Part shown: positions 1 through 10,950 of the stretch, piece by piece
How positions within the stretch are numbered: the stretch's first letter is position 1
Layout: every line of letters starts with the position of its first letter
NCBI GenBank assembly: GCA_030267565.1
Contig: BRXU01000027.1
Span: forward strand, 1,580,610 to 1,644,609
Source of the DNA: Pleodorina starrii
Taxonomy: Eukaryota > Chlorophyta > Chlorophyceae > Chlamydomonadales > Volvocaceae
Direction: 5' to 3'
Length of the DNA stretch: 64,000 nucleotides
Translations under genes and position numbers: made by a program
The notes under the pieces: generated by a model
Told to the model about the DNA's origin: nothing
The model's input: only the letters and a program-made list of their open reading frames with translations
Database searches by the model: none

Positions 1-1
1 C

Positions 2-278
2 TGGAACCGCGACTCACTGGCGGCTCTCCTGCTGCACCGCCAACCGCGCACAGCCGCCGACGTCGACGTCGCCGCCGCCGCCGTAGCAGCAGCAGCACCT
101 GCAGGCGCGTCCCCTCAGCCCCGAAACCAAACCTCACCGCACGGCGGTTCCGACGCCGGCGCGCACCCGCCGCCGCAGCCCCGACCGCAGGAACCAGGAC
201 AGCTGCCAGCCGCGCAGCCGCCGCTCGCAGCGCTGCCATCGCCGCATGCTCCGTTGCCACCGCAGATGGAGCCGGAGT

Positions 279-309
<31 letters not shown>

Positions 310-1177
310 AGCGCCCTCCCTGGGCTACTGGCTGGGGCCGGGGCTGGCGCTGGGGCCGGAGAGGACCCCTGAAGCAGCAGCAGCAGCAGCACAAGCTGCA
401 ACAGCAGCAGCAGCAGCGGAGGCGCCCCCGCCCCCGCCCCCGACCTCGCCCTTACTTTCGCCTGTGCTCTCACCGGCATTCGCACCGGTGGAGGTGTCCT
501 CGCCAGCGGCGGAAGCCAAGGCGAGTCAAGCCGCGGCTGCGGGCCCCGCCGCGCAGGGCCAGTACGCAGGCCAGCTGCCGCCCCAACCGCCTGGGCAGCT
601 GGAGCGGGGTGGACAAGTAGAGCAGCGGGCGCCCTCGGCGTCAGCGGCGGCGGAGGCGCCGCCATCCAAGCTGCGATGCATCGAAGGACCGGCGCCGGCG
701 TCGCAGCTCCCGCCGCCGCTGCTGCCGCCGCAGGAGCGCTTTCACCCACACCCACACCCGCACCCACACCCGCACCCACACCCGCACCCACACCCGCACC
801 CGATCGACCACCCGCCGCGGAGGCCGCCTTCTCGCCCCATTGGCCCCGACCCGGGTCACCCCGGAGGAGACGCCTCCCCGGCCGCACTCGGCGGCGGCGG
901 CGAGGACGAGGGTGACCGATTGGGGCTTCCTGCGTCAGCGGTGTCGGCACTCGGGCAGCGGGATGTGTCTGGGCCTGATCCGAAAGAAGGGGCGGGGGCG
1001 GGGCGGGGCCCGGGGAGGGGTTCGGCCGGGACTGAGCCTGCGGCTGGGCCTAGCGCCGGCGGCGGTGGCGGCGGCGCTCCTTCATCGGCGGCGGCTCCTG
1101 CTGCTGCTGCTGCTGACTGGTCCCAATTGGAGGTGGACGAGCGAGTGCTGGCGGAGCTGCCGTGGGAGATACGGGAG
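2..1177 (+). CDS. Partial exon: low-complexity linker plus UBM-like motif of a probable Y-family polymerase tail
   Basis: The frame is open from base 2, so the exon begins left of the window; no start codon can be chosen. Most of it is a disordered linker rich in Pro, Ala, Gln and Gly, with a Glu-Pro run near 275-310 and a His-Pro run near 742-800. The only domain-like part is at the end, about 1121-1177: WSQLEVDERVLAELPWEIRE. This fits the ubiquitin-binding motif (UBM; acidic-hydrophobic helix, then LP, then a second helix) known from REV1 and DNA polymerase iota. I end the exon after GAG at 1177 because GTGGGG follows as a donor and the next exon continues the helix in phase 0. Function (recruitment of a translesion polymerase to ubiquitinated PCNA) is inferred from this motif alone; the catalytic part is not visible. 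Another UBM-bearing protein is possible. Confidence 0.5.
270..311 (+). repeat. GGAGCC microsatellite (Glu-Pro coding)
   Basis: Hexamer GGAGCC repeated about six times inside the exon, encoding alternating Glu and Pro. Confidence 0.8.
742..801 (+). repeat. CACCCA/CACCCG microsatellite (His-Pro coding)
   Basis: About ten copies of a hexamer, CACCCA or CACCCG, in frame with the exon and encoding alternating His and Pro. Likely length-variable. Confidence 0.85.
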
Positions 1178-1650
1178 GTGGGGCTAGCGGGGGGTGCTAC
1201 TGGGGGGGGGGGCTACTGGGGGAGGGGTGAGGGGAATGGGTGGTTGGGAGGGCTGCGGTACGCTGCGGTGCGCTGTGCTGTGGTGCGCTACGTCGCAACA
1301 TGACTGGGGCTGCTAACGGACTGGGGCTGGGGAGAGGATCAGCGGGTGGTTGGGGAGCACGAATGGGGGTTTGGAGGTAAGGTTTGGATGCGCGTTGCGG
1401 AGACGGGGCAGCAGGGGCGGTCTGGGTACAGGGCTGAGATGGGTCGGAGGGCCGCGAGCTCCCCTGGACCGTTGCTTGGCTCCCCGGGTCCCTGGAGACT
1501 CGGATGGGTCGTAGGCCGGCCTCACCGTGTGCGCCTCTCTTCCCTCCGCTAGGGAGGGAATCTCACTTCAAGCCTTCAGCGCAACTACGCATCAATCACC
1601 GATCACTTCCAACGCTCTTCTGGCCCCCCAACCCGCTGTTGCACGCGCAG
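1178..1650 (+). other. Inferred intron
   Basis: Donor GAG|GTGGGG at 1177/1178 and acceptor GCACGCGCAG|GAG at 1650/1651. Splicing here joins LPWEIRE to EVRRSIW in phase 0 and extends the UBM-like helix. Another acceptor (CCTCCGCTAG near 1552) exists but does not give a sensible continuation. Confidence 0.55.
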
Positions 1651-1881
1651 GAGGTGCGCAGGAGCATTTGGGCGGCGGGAGGAAGAGCGGGAGGGGCGCG
1701 CAGCGGCGCCGGCAGCGGCGGCGGCCGTGGCCGCGGCTCACAGCCGGCCCAGGGTGCAGGGCGGGCCCGCCAGCAGGGGGGCGCCAAACGGCCTCGCGAG
1801 GGGGGAGGACAGCAGCAGCACCACCACCAGCAGCATCAGCAGCAGCTGGACATCCGGCGATTCCGCAAGAAACAGCTGTGA
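1651..1881 (+). CDS. Last coding exon of the UBM-containing protein
   Basis: 77 codons ending in TGA at 1879-1881. It starts with EVRRSIWAAGG, completing the second UBM helix, continues through a Gly/Arg/Ser linker, a basic KRPRE patch that could be a nuclear localisation signal, and a Gln/His run, and ends in LDIRRFRKKQL. The last part resembles a degenerate PCNA-interacting (PIP) box: Gln, Ile and one aromatic are in place, but the second aromatic is replaced by Arg. UBM plus PIP-like end is the tail layout of translesion polymerases, which supports but does not prove the identity. The only TGTAA signal I see downstream on this strand is at about 3615, giving an unusually long 3' UTR if used. 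Confidence 0.5.
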   Translation, partial: EVRRSIWAAGGRAGGARSGAGSGGGRGRGSQPAQGAGRARQQGGAKRPREGGGQQQHHHQQHQQQLDIRRFRKKQL

Positions 1882-4425
1882 CCTTTTTGGGAAGCCCCGC
1901 CCTGCTGCCCCCAAGGTCTGCCTGCACCTGCCGCCCCTGGACCGTCACGGGCGGCTTTGCAATCACGGTGCTGTTTCGTGCCGTAAACGGGGGTTCATCA
2001 AGCGGAGGTGGTTGCGGGGTGATGCAGGGGTTACTAAGGAGAAGGTGGCGAGTGCCGGTAGGGGGTCAGCCAGCCACGCTGTGGGGTTGGTAGGGGCAGA
2101 GCCCCTGTGCCGGACCGTCCTCCCAGAACGGTACGGTAGTCCGTGACGGCGAGCAAAGGTCCTCAGGCCACGAGCATCCTCACATACCGTACGTGCCCCC
2201 GAATGTGAATGGGAATGTGAATGTGAAAGTGGGTGTGCAGCTTCCCGGCCACCACTCTCGTGTGCCTTTGTGCGTTCAGTTCGGCCCCAGCAGCAGCAAA
2301 GGCTGCACAACCGGATGGGATCTTCTTGTTGGGATCTGGGATCTCCTTCACCTCCGGAGGAGCTGATTGCCGTACTACCGGTGACAGTTGGTTGGTTGGT
2401 TGGTGGAAGGTTGTCTCGATTTCCTAATCGGGTGGCGGTGCGAGAAAACCGCTCCTGCAGCTCCTGCTGCTTGTTGCGCGCCTGTCCAAGTCTGTTTGCT
2501 GCAGCTCTAGGACAGACACAACACGTCCATGTGCGAAAAAAACTTTCTTTTTTGCAGCCATCGAGTCCACACTCGTCGGCTTTGAATGCTTGGACCGGGT
2601 TTTGCGAAAAGGACCGCCGCAAGGATACGGTATCATAGGATTCATAGCTCGTCGTCCCTCGCAGCGCTGCGTGAGGCCACACTCTTGGCTGCTGTCTGCG
2701 GTGGATGGAACAGAGCCCCTTTGCACGTTTGCACTGCTGTCCACGACAGCCACCCGACACACGCCCAACCACACGACCGCTACCATTGCCGGACTACCTC
2801 ACGAACCACACTAGCAGACTACTGTCAGACTGTCGGGTGAACCGGGCCGGGTGCTGCATGTGTGGCCAACGGAGATGGTGACGAATTTCGAGGGGTGCCT
2901 GCCTGCCTGCCTGCCGGGACCCAACGAACCAAGCGCCGAAGTCTCGCCAAGGATTGTATCTGATAGCTATGCGCGTTGAATAGGGATCGAATCATCGGTA
3001 ATCTTCCGTCCCGATTCTGCTTTTTAGCAGCAGAGGCTTATCCCATGGATGCTCAGAACTTAAACTTACAGTTGCAGTCGCCGCCTCCAGACCGTCTAAC
3101 GGTGCCAGAATGAGACATATCCATTCAAGCCCAGGCGCACACGTGTGCGCACGTCAGTATCCAACTATCCATCCCTCCGCCCATCCATCCACCCGCCCGT
3201 CCATCAACAGAAAGGCTGCAACCGGGTTAGGAGGCGACGGGAGGAGGTTGGGTCACGGGGAAGCGGACGCGCGGATGGATGTGAACCGGCTTCATCCCTC
3301 CCGAGCCCTCCATTCATCACGCACTCAGTGCGCCCTGCACAACCGCCGCGGTTTTTCGGCAGCATTTGCGCAAATGTGGTGTTTGATGTGGTGGAGTTTA
3401 AATGACAACTCACTACGGTAGGACTCAACTACTCGAACTGAGCAGCAGGTCGTATGCCCATACATACATACACGCTATCGTATCGGTTTTCATGAGTAGT
3501 TGCCTTACCGCTTGAAGACGGGGATGGACTCGGGTACCTGCGAGCAGAAGAGTATGCTTGCTTCCGTGGGAGGAGGCGAGCCTGGTAACCGACTGCGCCA
3601 TCTGCCGCGGGGCGGTGTAATGGGCAGAAGACGCAGCGGAAACCTGTCAGTACTGACTATATGAACTCGCGAAATTGCTCTTTCCGTCGCGCTCAGCGCG
3701 ACTTGCACTTCGCTCTCACTGGTACGGCCAGGCCGTACCACCAACGAACAGCCGAGAACGCTCTCGGCAAATACACAGAAAACCTTGGTTTTCTTCGTTT
3801 CACTCAGAAAACCTTCAGTTTGGTGCCACATATACCCGTCCACGGGGCGCACGTGTCACGTCTAATTTGCTCATTTCTGCTGGTGAGTTGCATGACCCAA
3901 CAGTGCGTCTGGGTGCTGTCCAACTGCCAAGCACCAGACCGCGCCACGCCACGCCACGTCACGCACACCGCCTCCTGGGAACACGCGCTCGCTCCACACA
4001 CACGCGGGTTTTGTCCGATTACCAACATCCATCCCTTTCAGTGTACATTGTTTTAGGGCGAAATTAAACCACCACCAATACCCACCACCACTGAATAACC
4101 CTACATCCCCAAACCCTAAGCAATTCGCCTCATAACAACATCCGTCCACAGCTTCCCGCCCAGCTCCATAACACTACCGATTTCCCCCGTCATTCCTATA
4201 CATCCACCCATCAGCCCACCCCGTACCCCTACCACGACTTGCCCTCTGGCTGACCCGAAGCTATCCGGTCATCCTCAGGTCCTTCCCCCACACGTACACA
4301 GTCTCAGCGGCCTCACGAAACCCCAGCCACCACGTCCTGCGTTTTATTTCAAAAATCCCGGGGAATTAAGTATTCCGAACCAAGGAATGAACTCTCGGGG
4401 TAAATCAATTCTCATTCCTTAGCCG
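1882..4425. other. No convincing gene; possible long 3' UTR and intergenic DNA
   Basis: Short frames here have no recognisable domain or coding bias. The stretch holds small simple repeats: GAATGT-type near 2203-2232, GGTT near 2391-2405, CTGC near 2899-2913, CATC near 3167-3204 and ACAT near 3461-3473. It also holds the hairpin cluster listed separately. The single TGTAA at 3615-3619 on this strand could end the upstream transcript. Confidence 0.5.
3686..3768. repeat. Cluster of three perfect hairpins
   Basis: Three inverted repeats lie within 83 bp: 3686-3702 (GTCGCGCT, one-base centre, AGCGCGAC), 3721-3739 (GGTACGGCC, one-base centre, GGCCGTACC) and 3751-3768 (GCCGAG ... CTCGGC). Each stem is perfect. 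They are too close together to be chance singles, but no function is assigned. Confidence 0.7.
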
Positions 4426-4439
4426 TGAGGCCCTGGGGG

Positions 4440-5045
4440 TTATCCACGTATAGGCCGGAGCCCGTAAACGGTATCAAATCAGAGAAATATCCTTCCTGTC
4501 TGCAAAAGAAAAACGAGGTAAACTTGCAAGCAGCAAGGGCGTTAGATACAAACCGAGAAATGGTAGCGAGTCCGAGTTGAGCCGCCACGGGACGAGGACG
4601 AGACGAGACGTAACGGTAGATGCTGAAAATTCGCTGAGGCTGTGAGGTGACACGTTGCTGAACTGGTCGAGAAAGTGCGGCTGGGATGCAAGGAACGCCC
4701 CAATCCCCGAAGCCCGCGAAGACCCAACTCACCTACGGCAGGCAAAGAGAAGGACGCAGAACAAGGAAAGGGCGACGTCAACAGACAAGAAGAACAGACG
4801 CAGGGACAGCGTTACCGGCGAGACCCCCATGCGAATGCGGCTGGAGCTGCGGCTGATAATGTCGAGCTGGCTGATCGAGAGATGGGAGTGGGTGAATGCT
4901 GTATGGGAAAGGGGATTAAGGAGAGGAATACGTGCACAAGGGGGACTATGTCGTGCATGTGTACGAGGGTGGCGGGCGCGGACGACCCCGTGGGCAGGAG
5001 AGGCATCAACGGCAGTGGCAAATAGCAAGGCAAGGGGATGGGATG
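4440..5045. repeat. Direct repeat, copy 1 (606 bp)
   Basis: Begins TTATCCACGTATAGGCC and ends GGGATGGGATG. Nearly identical to 5775-6380; one visible difference is GCCGGAG against GCCAGAG close to the start. Confidence 0.9.
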
Positions 5046-5774
5046 GGTACAGGACGGCACGGCGGGGCCCCGCGGGGCTCCCCAAACAACCGTGCGGCCC
5101 AAGCGGCCATCGCATGCAGGCACGCCGGGGCAGACAAGGCGATGCATGCAACGCAGGTGGGTACTGAGGGAGAACACGGTGCGTGTTGTAGCGCTGGGCC
5201 GGCAGGCAAGGCGGGCAAGGAGAAGGTCAGGGTAGAGGAGGTTAGGGTGGAGGAAGAGCGGGGAAGAGTCTTGCTGCGGAGTACCCAAGCGGGCGAAACA
5301 GCGCGGGGCCGGAAAAAACGGGGTGTTGGGGCCGGGCCGGTGGGGAGGGAATTACGACAGGCGCGGGACCCAAACCGTGTCACGGTGTGGCAGCACAGCC
5401 GTTTCGGCTCCTGCAGGGAACGGTCAAGGGGAAACAGCCGAGGCTGTTTGCCCCGTGCGCCCAGTGCAGCCGGTGTAAACGGGGGCTGGAGTCGCAGCCA
5501 GCCCGGTCAACCCGAACCCCGAAGCACGGGAGCCGCCGAGGTTTCCCACTTAGCTTCCCAGGAGGAGTCGGCGCCAGGGTGGCACCGGTGGAGACCAGAG
5601 GGGACGGAGTCCAGGGGGCCGACCGAAGAAGGTCACCAGTGGCGACGAAGCTGGCCGGGCCGGCCTATACCGTTCGCTGACCAATCCCAGAGGGACGAGA
5701 ATATTAAGTGTACTAGGTACACCACCAAGGCACCGCACGTCCGAAGACGGAAGCCCTTGGTTTAAGTCGGGGGG

Positions 5775-6380
5775 TTATCCACGTATAGGCCAGAGCCCGT
5801 AAACGGTATCAAATCAGAGAAATATCCTTCCTGTCTGCAAAAGAAAAACGAGGTAAACTTGCAAGCAGCAAGGGCGTTAGATACAAACCGAGAAATGGTA
5901 GCGAGTCCGAGTTGAGCCGCCACGGGACGAGGACGAGACGAGACGTAACGGTAGATGCTGAAAATTCGCTGAGGCTGTGAGGTGACACGTTGCTGAACTG
6001 GTCGAGAAAGTGCGGCTGGGATGCAAGGAACGCCCCAATCCCCGAAGCCCGCGAAGACCCAACTCACCTACGGCAGGCAAAGAGAAGGACGCAGAACAAG
6101 GAAAGGGCGACGTCAACAGACAAGAAGAACAGACGCAGGGACAGCGTTACCGGCGAGACCCCCATGCGAATGCGGCTGGAGCTGCGGCTGATAATGTCGA
6201 GCTGGCTGATCGAGAGATGGGAGTGGGTGAATGCTGTATGGGAAAGGGGATTAAGGAGAGGAATACGTGCACAAGGGGGACTATGTCGTGCATGTGTACG
6301 AGGGTGGCGGGCGCGGACGACCCCGTGGGCAGGAGAGGCATCAACGGCAGTGGCAAATAGCAAGGCAAGGGGATGGGATG
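5775..6380. repeat. Direct repeat, copy 2 (606 bp)
   Basis: Second copy of 4440-5045, same length. It ends 21 bp before the left LTR of TE1. Confidence 0.9.
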
Positions 6381-6396
6381 AGGCCCTGGGGGGGGG

Positions 6397-6401
6397 CTTC
6401 G
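6397..6401. repeat. TE1 target-site duplication, left
   Basis: CTTCG, matched by CTTCG at 12178-12182. Confidence 0.9.
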
Positions 6402-6782
6402 TGTTGTAAGCTTTAGAAATGTCCAACTGCATGGGGGCAGTCAGAACTGCCGATTAGAGAAATGCAGAGTGCTTAAGAGCACGAGGTGAGCGGTTGTAGC
6501 GTACGGCGGTCACAGCGACCCGAACCGCAGCCAGTATCTCCAGAGTAACTCCAATCGGAACAGACAGAACAGCTGCCAAGGACCAGTTGTCCTCAACTGT
6601 ACACAGCAGATACAGTTCCCGTCTGTAACACAGCGTTACAGACCCAGCAGATAACCGATTACGAACCCAGTCAGACGGGACGTATTCAGTTGACAGTTAG
6701 TGACAGAGAGGTAACAGACAGATGTATAGGAATTCAGCAGAATATTCCTAAGTCCAGAACACGCCAGATGCGTGATACAACA
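6402..6782 (-). repeat. TE1 3' LTR
   Basis: 381 bp with perfect TGTTGTA/TACAACA ends. Contains a 9-bp-stem hairpin at 6621-6643 (GTCTGTAAC ... GTTACAGAC) whose arms read TGTAA on either strand, a possible polyadenylation signal. Confidence 0.95.
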
Positions 6783-6795
6783 ACTATCCCCCTTC
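6783..6795 (-). other. TE1 polypurine tract
   Basis: Minus-strand GAAGGGGGATAGT directly before the 3' LTR. The pol stop codon TAG (6784-6786) sits inside it. Confidence 0.8.
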
Positions 6796-9700
6796 AGGCG
6801 GCAGCGTCCCTGCTGCACGCTTAGCTTGGAGGCGCACAGCCTCAAGTTCAGGCTTCAGATCAGGGGTAAAGTGTTTCGCAGGTTCCCAGCTGTTATGCTC
6901 AGACGAGTAGCCAGCCCATTTGACCAGCCATTCGTGCACATTGCGAAACGATTTCCCAGACCGGACGCGGCGGCAACGGTAGTCCAGCACGCGCTCAACG
7001 GACCAGAGAGGTTTCGTTTCAGACAGCCAGGCAACAGGTTCAGGCTCAGGATCCACAATCGACACAGGCCCCGCGTCGGCTGCCCGTGACCGGTACGGTC
7101 GCAGAAGGGACACGTGGAACGTCGGGTGGACGCGCATATCAGACGGTAGGCGAAGCTCAGCAGCATTCTGACCAACCATGCGCACGACAGGAAACGGACC
7201 AACCCACCGCGGCAGCAGCTTACGAGGACCCTTCGCCAGCTTGCGAAGGTTCTTCGTGCTGAGCATCACCAGCTGCTCAGACGCGAAGGATACGTCCTTC
7301 TTGTTGCGGTTGTAGTATTCAGCAGCCCGTTGTTGCGCCGCTTCCAAACTCGCTTTCGCTTCTGTCAGCCGGGTCACAAAGGACTGGGCGAAATGCTTAG
7401 CGGCAGGGACGTTCACGTCAAGTTCGCGCCAGATGGGCAACGCAGGGTGGAAACCGTAGTTCAGAAAGAAGGGGCTCCGTCCCGTGCTACGATTCACAGC
7501 ATTGTTCAGTGCGAACTCAGCGGCAGACAGATGGGTATTCCAAGCAGTAGGCTCTTGGCCCGCATAGTTACGCAGCATATCCCCCAGGGTGCGGTTCGTC
7601 CGCTCAGTTTGCCCGTCAGTTTGAGGATGATAAGCCGTGGACATGCGTAACTTGACACCCAGCAGATCAGACAGCGCGCCCCAAAACTTACTCGTGAATC
7701 TAGTGTCACGGTCGGATACAATATCCTTGGGAACGCCATGCAAGCGCACTACGTTATCGAAAAACAGGCGTGCGGCATGTTCAGCAGTACAGGCAGTGGT
7801 CGTGGGAGCCAGGTGCGCCATCTTAGTCAGTCGGTCAACAAAAACCGCGATAGCGTCGTATCCCCCTTCAGTTTTGGGGAGCGAGACCACAAAGTCCAAA
7901 GAGACACTGTCCCAGGGGTTGGCCGGAATCGGCAACACTTGCAGCTGCCCGGGGGTCTTACCGGACTGTGGTTTGTTACGCTGGCACAGATCGCACGACA
8001 GCACGTAGTCTTCCGCATCTCGGGCCAGCCGAGGCCACCAGAAGGTACGGGAGACCAACTCGCACAGGCGAGTACCGCCAGGATGGCCAGCAAGAGCCCC
8101 GTCGTGGTAATGCCGCAGGATGGTACGCCGCAGGTCGGCGTCATTGGGCACTACGATCTGTCGAACGCCGTGACGGGAGCGGACCCACAGGCCGTTGGAC
8201 AGGGTCAGGTCAGCGACGTTACGGGGGGTCAGGAAGTAGGGATCAGCAGCAGTGGCATCCTTCAGGCGCGTAGCGAGGGTAGGGATCGTAAGAGGCTCAG
8301 GGTCCGGCGCAGGCGCAGGCACAGGCGCGGCGGGCGCAGGCGCGGCGGGCGCGGGCGCGGCGGACGGATTGAAAGCCACCTGCCGAGCTTGACTACGCGT
8401 GACAACAGACAGAATGGCGGCGTGCAGAGAAGGGTGGCGACTGAGAGCGTCGGCAACGTTAAGTGAGCCGGACAGATACTCCCAAGTATAGTCGAAACGC
8501 GACATATACTCAAGCCAGCGCGCCTGGCGCCGGTTCAGGGTCGGCACGCCTTGCAGGAACGTAAGGGGCTTATGGTCAGTCTTAAGAGTGAAATGGCGGC
8601 CTTCAAGGTAGCAGCGCCACTCTTTCAGAGCGTGCAGAACAGCAAGCAGTTCCTGTTCCCCAGTGGTGTAGCGGGTCTCAGCGCCGGACAGCTTCTTGCT
8701 GGTGAAGGCGACAGGGCGACCCTCTTGCAGCAGAACAGCGCCAGTGCCGTACAGGGAAGCGTCAGTGATAACTTCGACACGGTACGACAGGGACGGGTCA
8801 GGAAACCGCAGCATGACATCGTCAGCAACAGCACGCTTAAGCTCATCAAAAGCCTTCTGACATTCAGGAGTCCAGGCGTCAGCAGATGAGAAAGCACCCT
8901 TACGAGTCAGGTTGGTCAGCGGCGCAGCAGTAATGGAGTAACGCGAAATGAACTTGCGAAAGTAGTTGGTCAGCCCCAAAAATTTACGCAGTTCCTGCAG
9001 ATTCGCGGGAGCGGGCCAGTTGCGGACCGCAGCAGACTTGCGCGGGTCCATGCGAATACCGTCAGCAGAAACGATATGCCCCAGATACTCCACCTGAGGT
9101 TGTACCCAGTGGCACTTAGACTTCTTCGCGTACAGCTGCTCGCGCCGAAGAACCTCAAAGACAGAACGAAGGTGCTGCAGGTGCTCCTCGCGGGTGCGGG
9201 AGTAGATCAGAATGTCGTCCAAGTAGCACACAACGAACTTATCCAGAAAAGGCCTGAAAATACGGTTCATAACAGCTTGAAACGTAGCAGGTGCGTTAAC
9301 CAGACCAAAGCTCAGTACGGTGTATTCGTAATGGCCGAAGGGCGTACGGAAAGCAGTTTTCGCAATATCAGAATCAGCAATGCGAATTTGATTGTAGCCC
9401 TGTTGCAGATCAATAGAACTAAAGTACGCAGCGCCGCGCAGTTTATCCAGCAGGTCATCAACGCGCGGCAGCGGATACTTGTTCTTAACAGTAACAGCAT
9501 TCAGTCCCCGATAGTCAATGCACATGCGGAGACCACCATCCTTTTTGCCCACAAACAGGATAGGCGCAGAGTAGGGCGAGGTACTAGGGCGAATCATACC
9601 CTTAGCCAGCAGATCAGTCACTTGCCGTTTAACCTCGTCCAACTCCAGCGGACTCAGCCGGTACATAGGACGCGAGACAGGTTGCGCGCCAGGTTCCAGC

Positions 9701-10857
9701 GGGATGGTGTGGTCGACAGGACGCATGGGCGGCAGACCAGGGATATCACGGAAGAGATCTGCGTACTCTTCCAACAGAGCAGCGACTGCAGGGTCTTGTT
9801 CAGTAGAAGGGTCAACTGCGGCGTTGAGGCGCAGCTTGGGCTGAACAAGCACAGCATGGGCACCTTTGCGAAGCAAACGCGCAGCGGCCTTGCGCCCTAT
9901 AGGCTCAGGTTCGGCACGCTGACAAAGCGCAGCAACAGCAAAATTCACAGAAGGTGCCGCGGCGGCAGTAGGCGCAGGCGAGTCAAGCAGCGGCACTTTG
10001 TACTGCCGCACCCCGTGCCGCAGAAACAAGGCACGCTTGCCGTAATCCAACAAGGCAGCGTGTTGCGACATGGTACCCGAACCCAGAATGAACGGTGCCG
10101 CATCAGTAAGTTCAGCAAGAACGTAGGGTTTCAGCGTGACGTGCAGCGAGCCGAGCACGACGCGCAACGACACCTCCCCTAGAATGCGGTTGCGCCCCCC
10201 ATCAGCAAGGGTGACATGAGACCAAGTGCTGTCCCGCAACGGCAATCCCAGTTGGCGTACCACAGATTCAGAGACGAAATCATGACTTGCGCCGGAATCG
10301 ACCAGCGCCTTGAGAGGCAGACTAGCCGAAGTCAGCTGAACCAGCGGAAGATGATCGCCTGAAACGGAAGAAAGGACTGGAAGGGAAAGAGAAGACAGGA
10401 AAGGGATGCTGGCGATCGCCGGAGCTGCAGACGGCGCGTCGTACCAGACGTCGACAGAGTACGGCAACGGCGGTAGAAGTACGGGAGAACCGCTGAGGTC
10501 AAGCCCGTTGAACAGCTGACTACCAAGACCGAACCGGTGAACCTTGCGAAGTTCAGGGAGAAGGTCAGCTGCTTTACGCTCAAGGTACGAAGGCAACAAA
10601 ATGCAAGCAGCTGTATCAGGGCGCTGACGCTTGCAAGCACGGTAGTGGGCTAGCTGAAGCTGCAGCGCGCGCAGTGAAGAGGGGACAAACAGAACAGTGT
10701 GACCACCCAGTTGGGCCGAAGACAAAGAACGATTGCACGGCGCGAACAGATTACACAGCTCGCGCGCCTCTCCAAAGCCGGCACGCACAGTGCGCGCGTC
10801 AAAAGAGATGCAACGTCCCAGCAGTCCTTCCAGCTCAGCCAACACAGCAGGCGTCAC
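6784..10857 (-). CDS. pol: TE1 pol polyprotein: protease, RT, RNase H, integrase, chromodomain
   Basis: 1357 codons, uninterrupted. Residues 1 to about 180 are an extra N-terminal region without a family I can assign. The aspartic protease follows with [10 protein letters not shown] (active Asp at about 187). Reverse transcriptase carries [13 protein letters not shown] and the catalytic [10 protein letters not shown] at about 555. RNase H has [15 protein letters not shown]. Integrase has the HHCC zinc finger (RHYHDG ... CDLCQRNK), then the D,D-E core ([25 protein letters not shown]). The C-terminus has a chromodomain, [18 protein letters not shown], which targets integration to marked chromatin in chromoviruses. 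The start at 10857 is GTG in the DNA, so pol is more likely made as a gag-pol readthrough product than from its own start. Confidence 0.95.
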   Translation of the reverse strand: MTPAVLAELEGLLGRCISFDARTVRAGFGEARELCNLFAPCNRSLSSAQLGGHTVLFVPSSLRALQLQLAHYRACKRQRPDTAACILLPSYLERKAADLLPELRKVHRFGLGSQLFNGLDLSGSPVLLPPLPYSVDVWYDAPSAAPAIASIPFLSSLSLPVLSSVSGDHLPLVQLTSASLPLKALVDSGASHDFVSESVVRQLGLPLRDSTWSHVTLADGGRNRILGEVSLRVVLGSLHVTLKPYVLAELTDAAPFILGSGTMSQHAALLDYGKRALFLRHGVRQYKVPLLDSPAPTAAAAPSVNFAVAALCQRAEPEPIGRKAAARLLRKGAHAVLVQPKLRLNAAVDPSTEQDPAVAALLEEYADLFRDIPGLPPMRPVDHTIPLEPGAQPVSRPMYRLSPLELDEVKRQVTDLLAKGMIRPSTSPYSAPILFVGKKDGGLRMCIDYRGLNAVTVKNKYPLPRVDDLLDKLRGAAYFSSIDLQQGYNQIRIADSDIAKTAFRTPFGHYEYTVLSFGLVNAPATFQAVMNRIFRPFLDKFVVCYLDDILIYSRTREEHLQHLRSVFEVLRREQLYAKKSKCHWVQPQVEYLGHIVSADGIRMDPRKSAAVRNWPAPANLQELRKFLGLTNYFRKFISRYSITAAPLTNLTRKGAFSSADAWTPECQKAFDELKRAVADDVMLRFPDPSLSYRVEVITDASLYGTGAVLLQEGRPVAFTSKKLSGAETRYTTGEQELLAVLHALKEWRCYLEGRHFTLKTDHKPLTFLQGVPTLNRRQARWLEYMSRFDYTWEYLSGSLNVADALSRHPSLHAAILSVVTRSQARQVAFNPSAAPAPAAPAPAAPVPAPAPDPEPLTIPTLATRLKDATAADPYFLTPRNVADLTLSNGLWVRSRHGVRQIVVPNDADLRRTILRHYHDGALAGHPGGTRLCELVSRTFWWPRLARDAEDYVLSCDLCQRNKPQSGKTPGQLQVLPIPANPWDSVSLDFVVSLPKTEGGYDAIAVFVDRLTKMAHLAPTTTACTAEHAARLFFDNVVRLHGVPKDIVSDRDTRFTSKFWGALSDLLGVKLRMSTAYHPQTDGQTERTNRTLGDMLRNYAGQEPTAWNTHLSAAEFALNNAVNRSTGRSPFFLNYGFHPALPIWRELDVNVPAAKHFAQSFVTRLTEAKASLEAAQQRAAEYYNRNKKDVSFASEQLVMLSTKNLRKLAKGPRKLLPRWVGPFPVVRMVGQNAAELRLPSDMRVHPTFHVSLLRPYRSRAADAGPVSIVDPEPEPVAWLSETKPLWSVERVLDYRCRRVRSGKSFRNVHEWLVKWAGYSSEHNSWEPAKHFTPDLKPELEAVRLQAKRAAGTLPPEGG

Positions 10858-10950
10858 AGCGCGCGCGGCACGGAAACGACAGAGTTCCGGCGCGGCGGCA
10901 GCAGCAGCAGACCCAGGAGGCAGTCCCTCAGAACCAGCCTGGGCAGCCCG

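Larger units (their letters stand above)
4426..6392. mobile_element. Candidate non-autonomous LTR-like element or tandem duplication
   Basis: Two 606-bp near-identical direct repeats (4440-5045 and 5775-6380) surround about 0.73 kb. The whole is flanked by the 14-mer TGAGGCCCTGGGGG at 4426-4439 and 6379-6392, like a long target duplication. A G-rich tract precedes the second repeat (5769-5774), as a polypurine tract would, and TGGGTACAGGACGG follows the first, which could be a primer site. Against an LTR element: the repeats do not begin with TG and end with CA, and no gag or pol is present. The open frame at 4932-5765 shows no domain. Confidence 0.45.

Noticed and set aside
1963..2772. 269-codon minus-strand frame
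   Set aside because: Mixed composition without domain, overlaps the likely 3' UTR, and crosses simple repeats; no supporting signals.
4932..5765. 277-codon frame inside the twin-repeat element as a gag
   Set aside because: No capsid, knuckle or other recognisable motif; it runs from one repeat into the spacer by chance of high GC.
9076..10182. 368-codon plus-strand frame opposite TE1 pol
   Set aside because: Shadow of the reverse transcriptase and protease coding strand; no domain.
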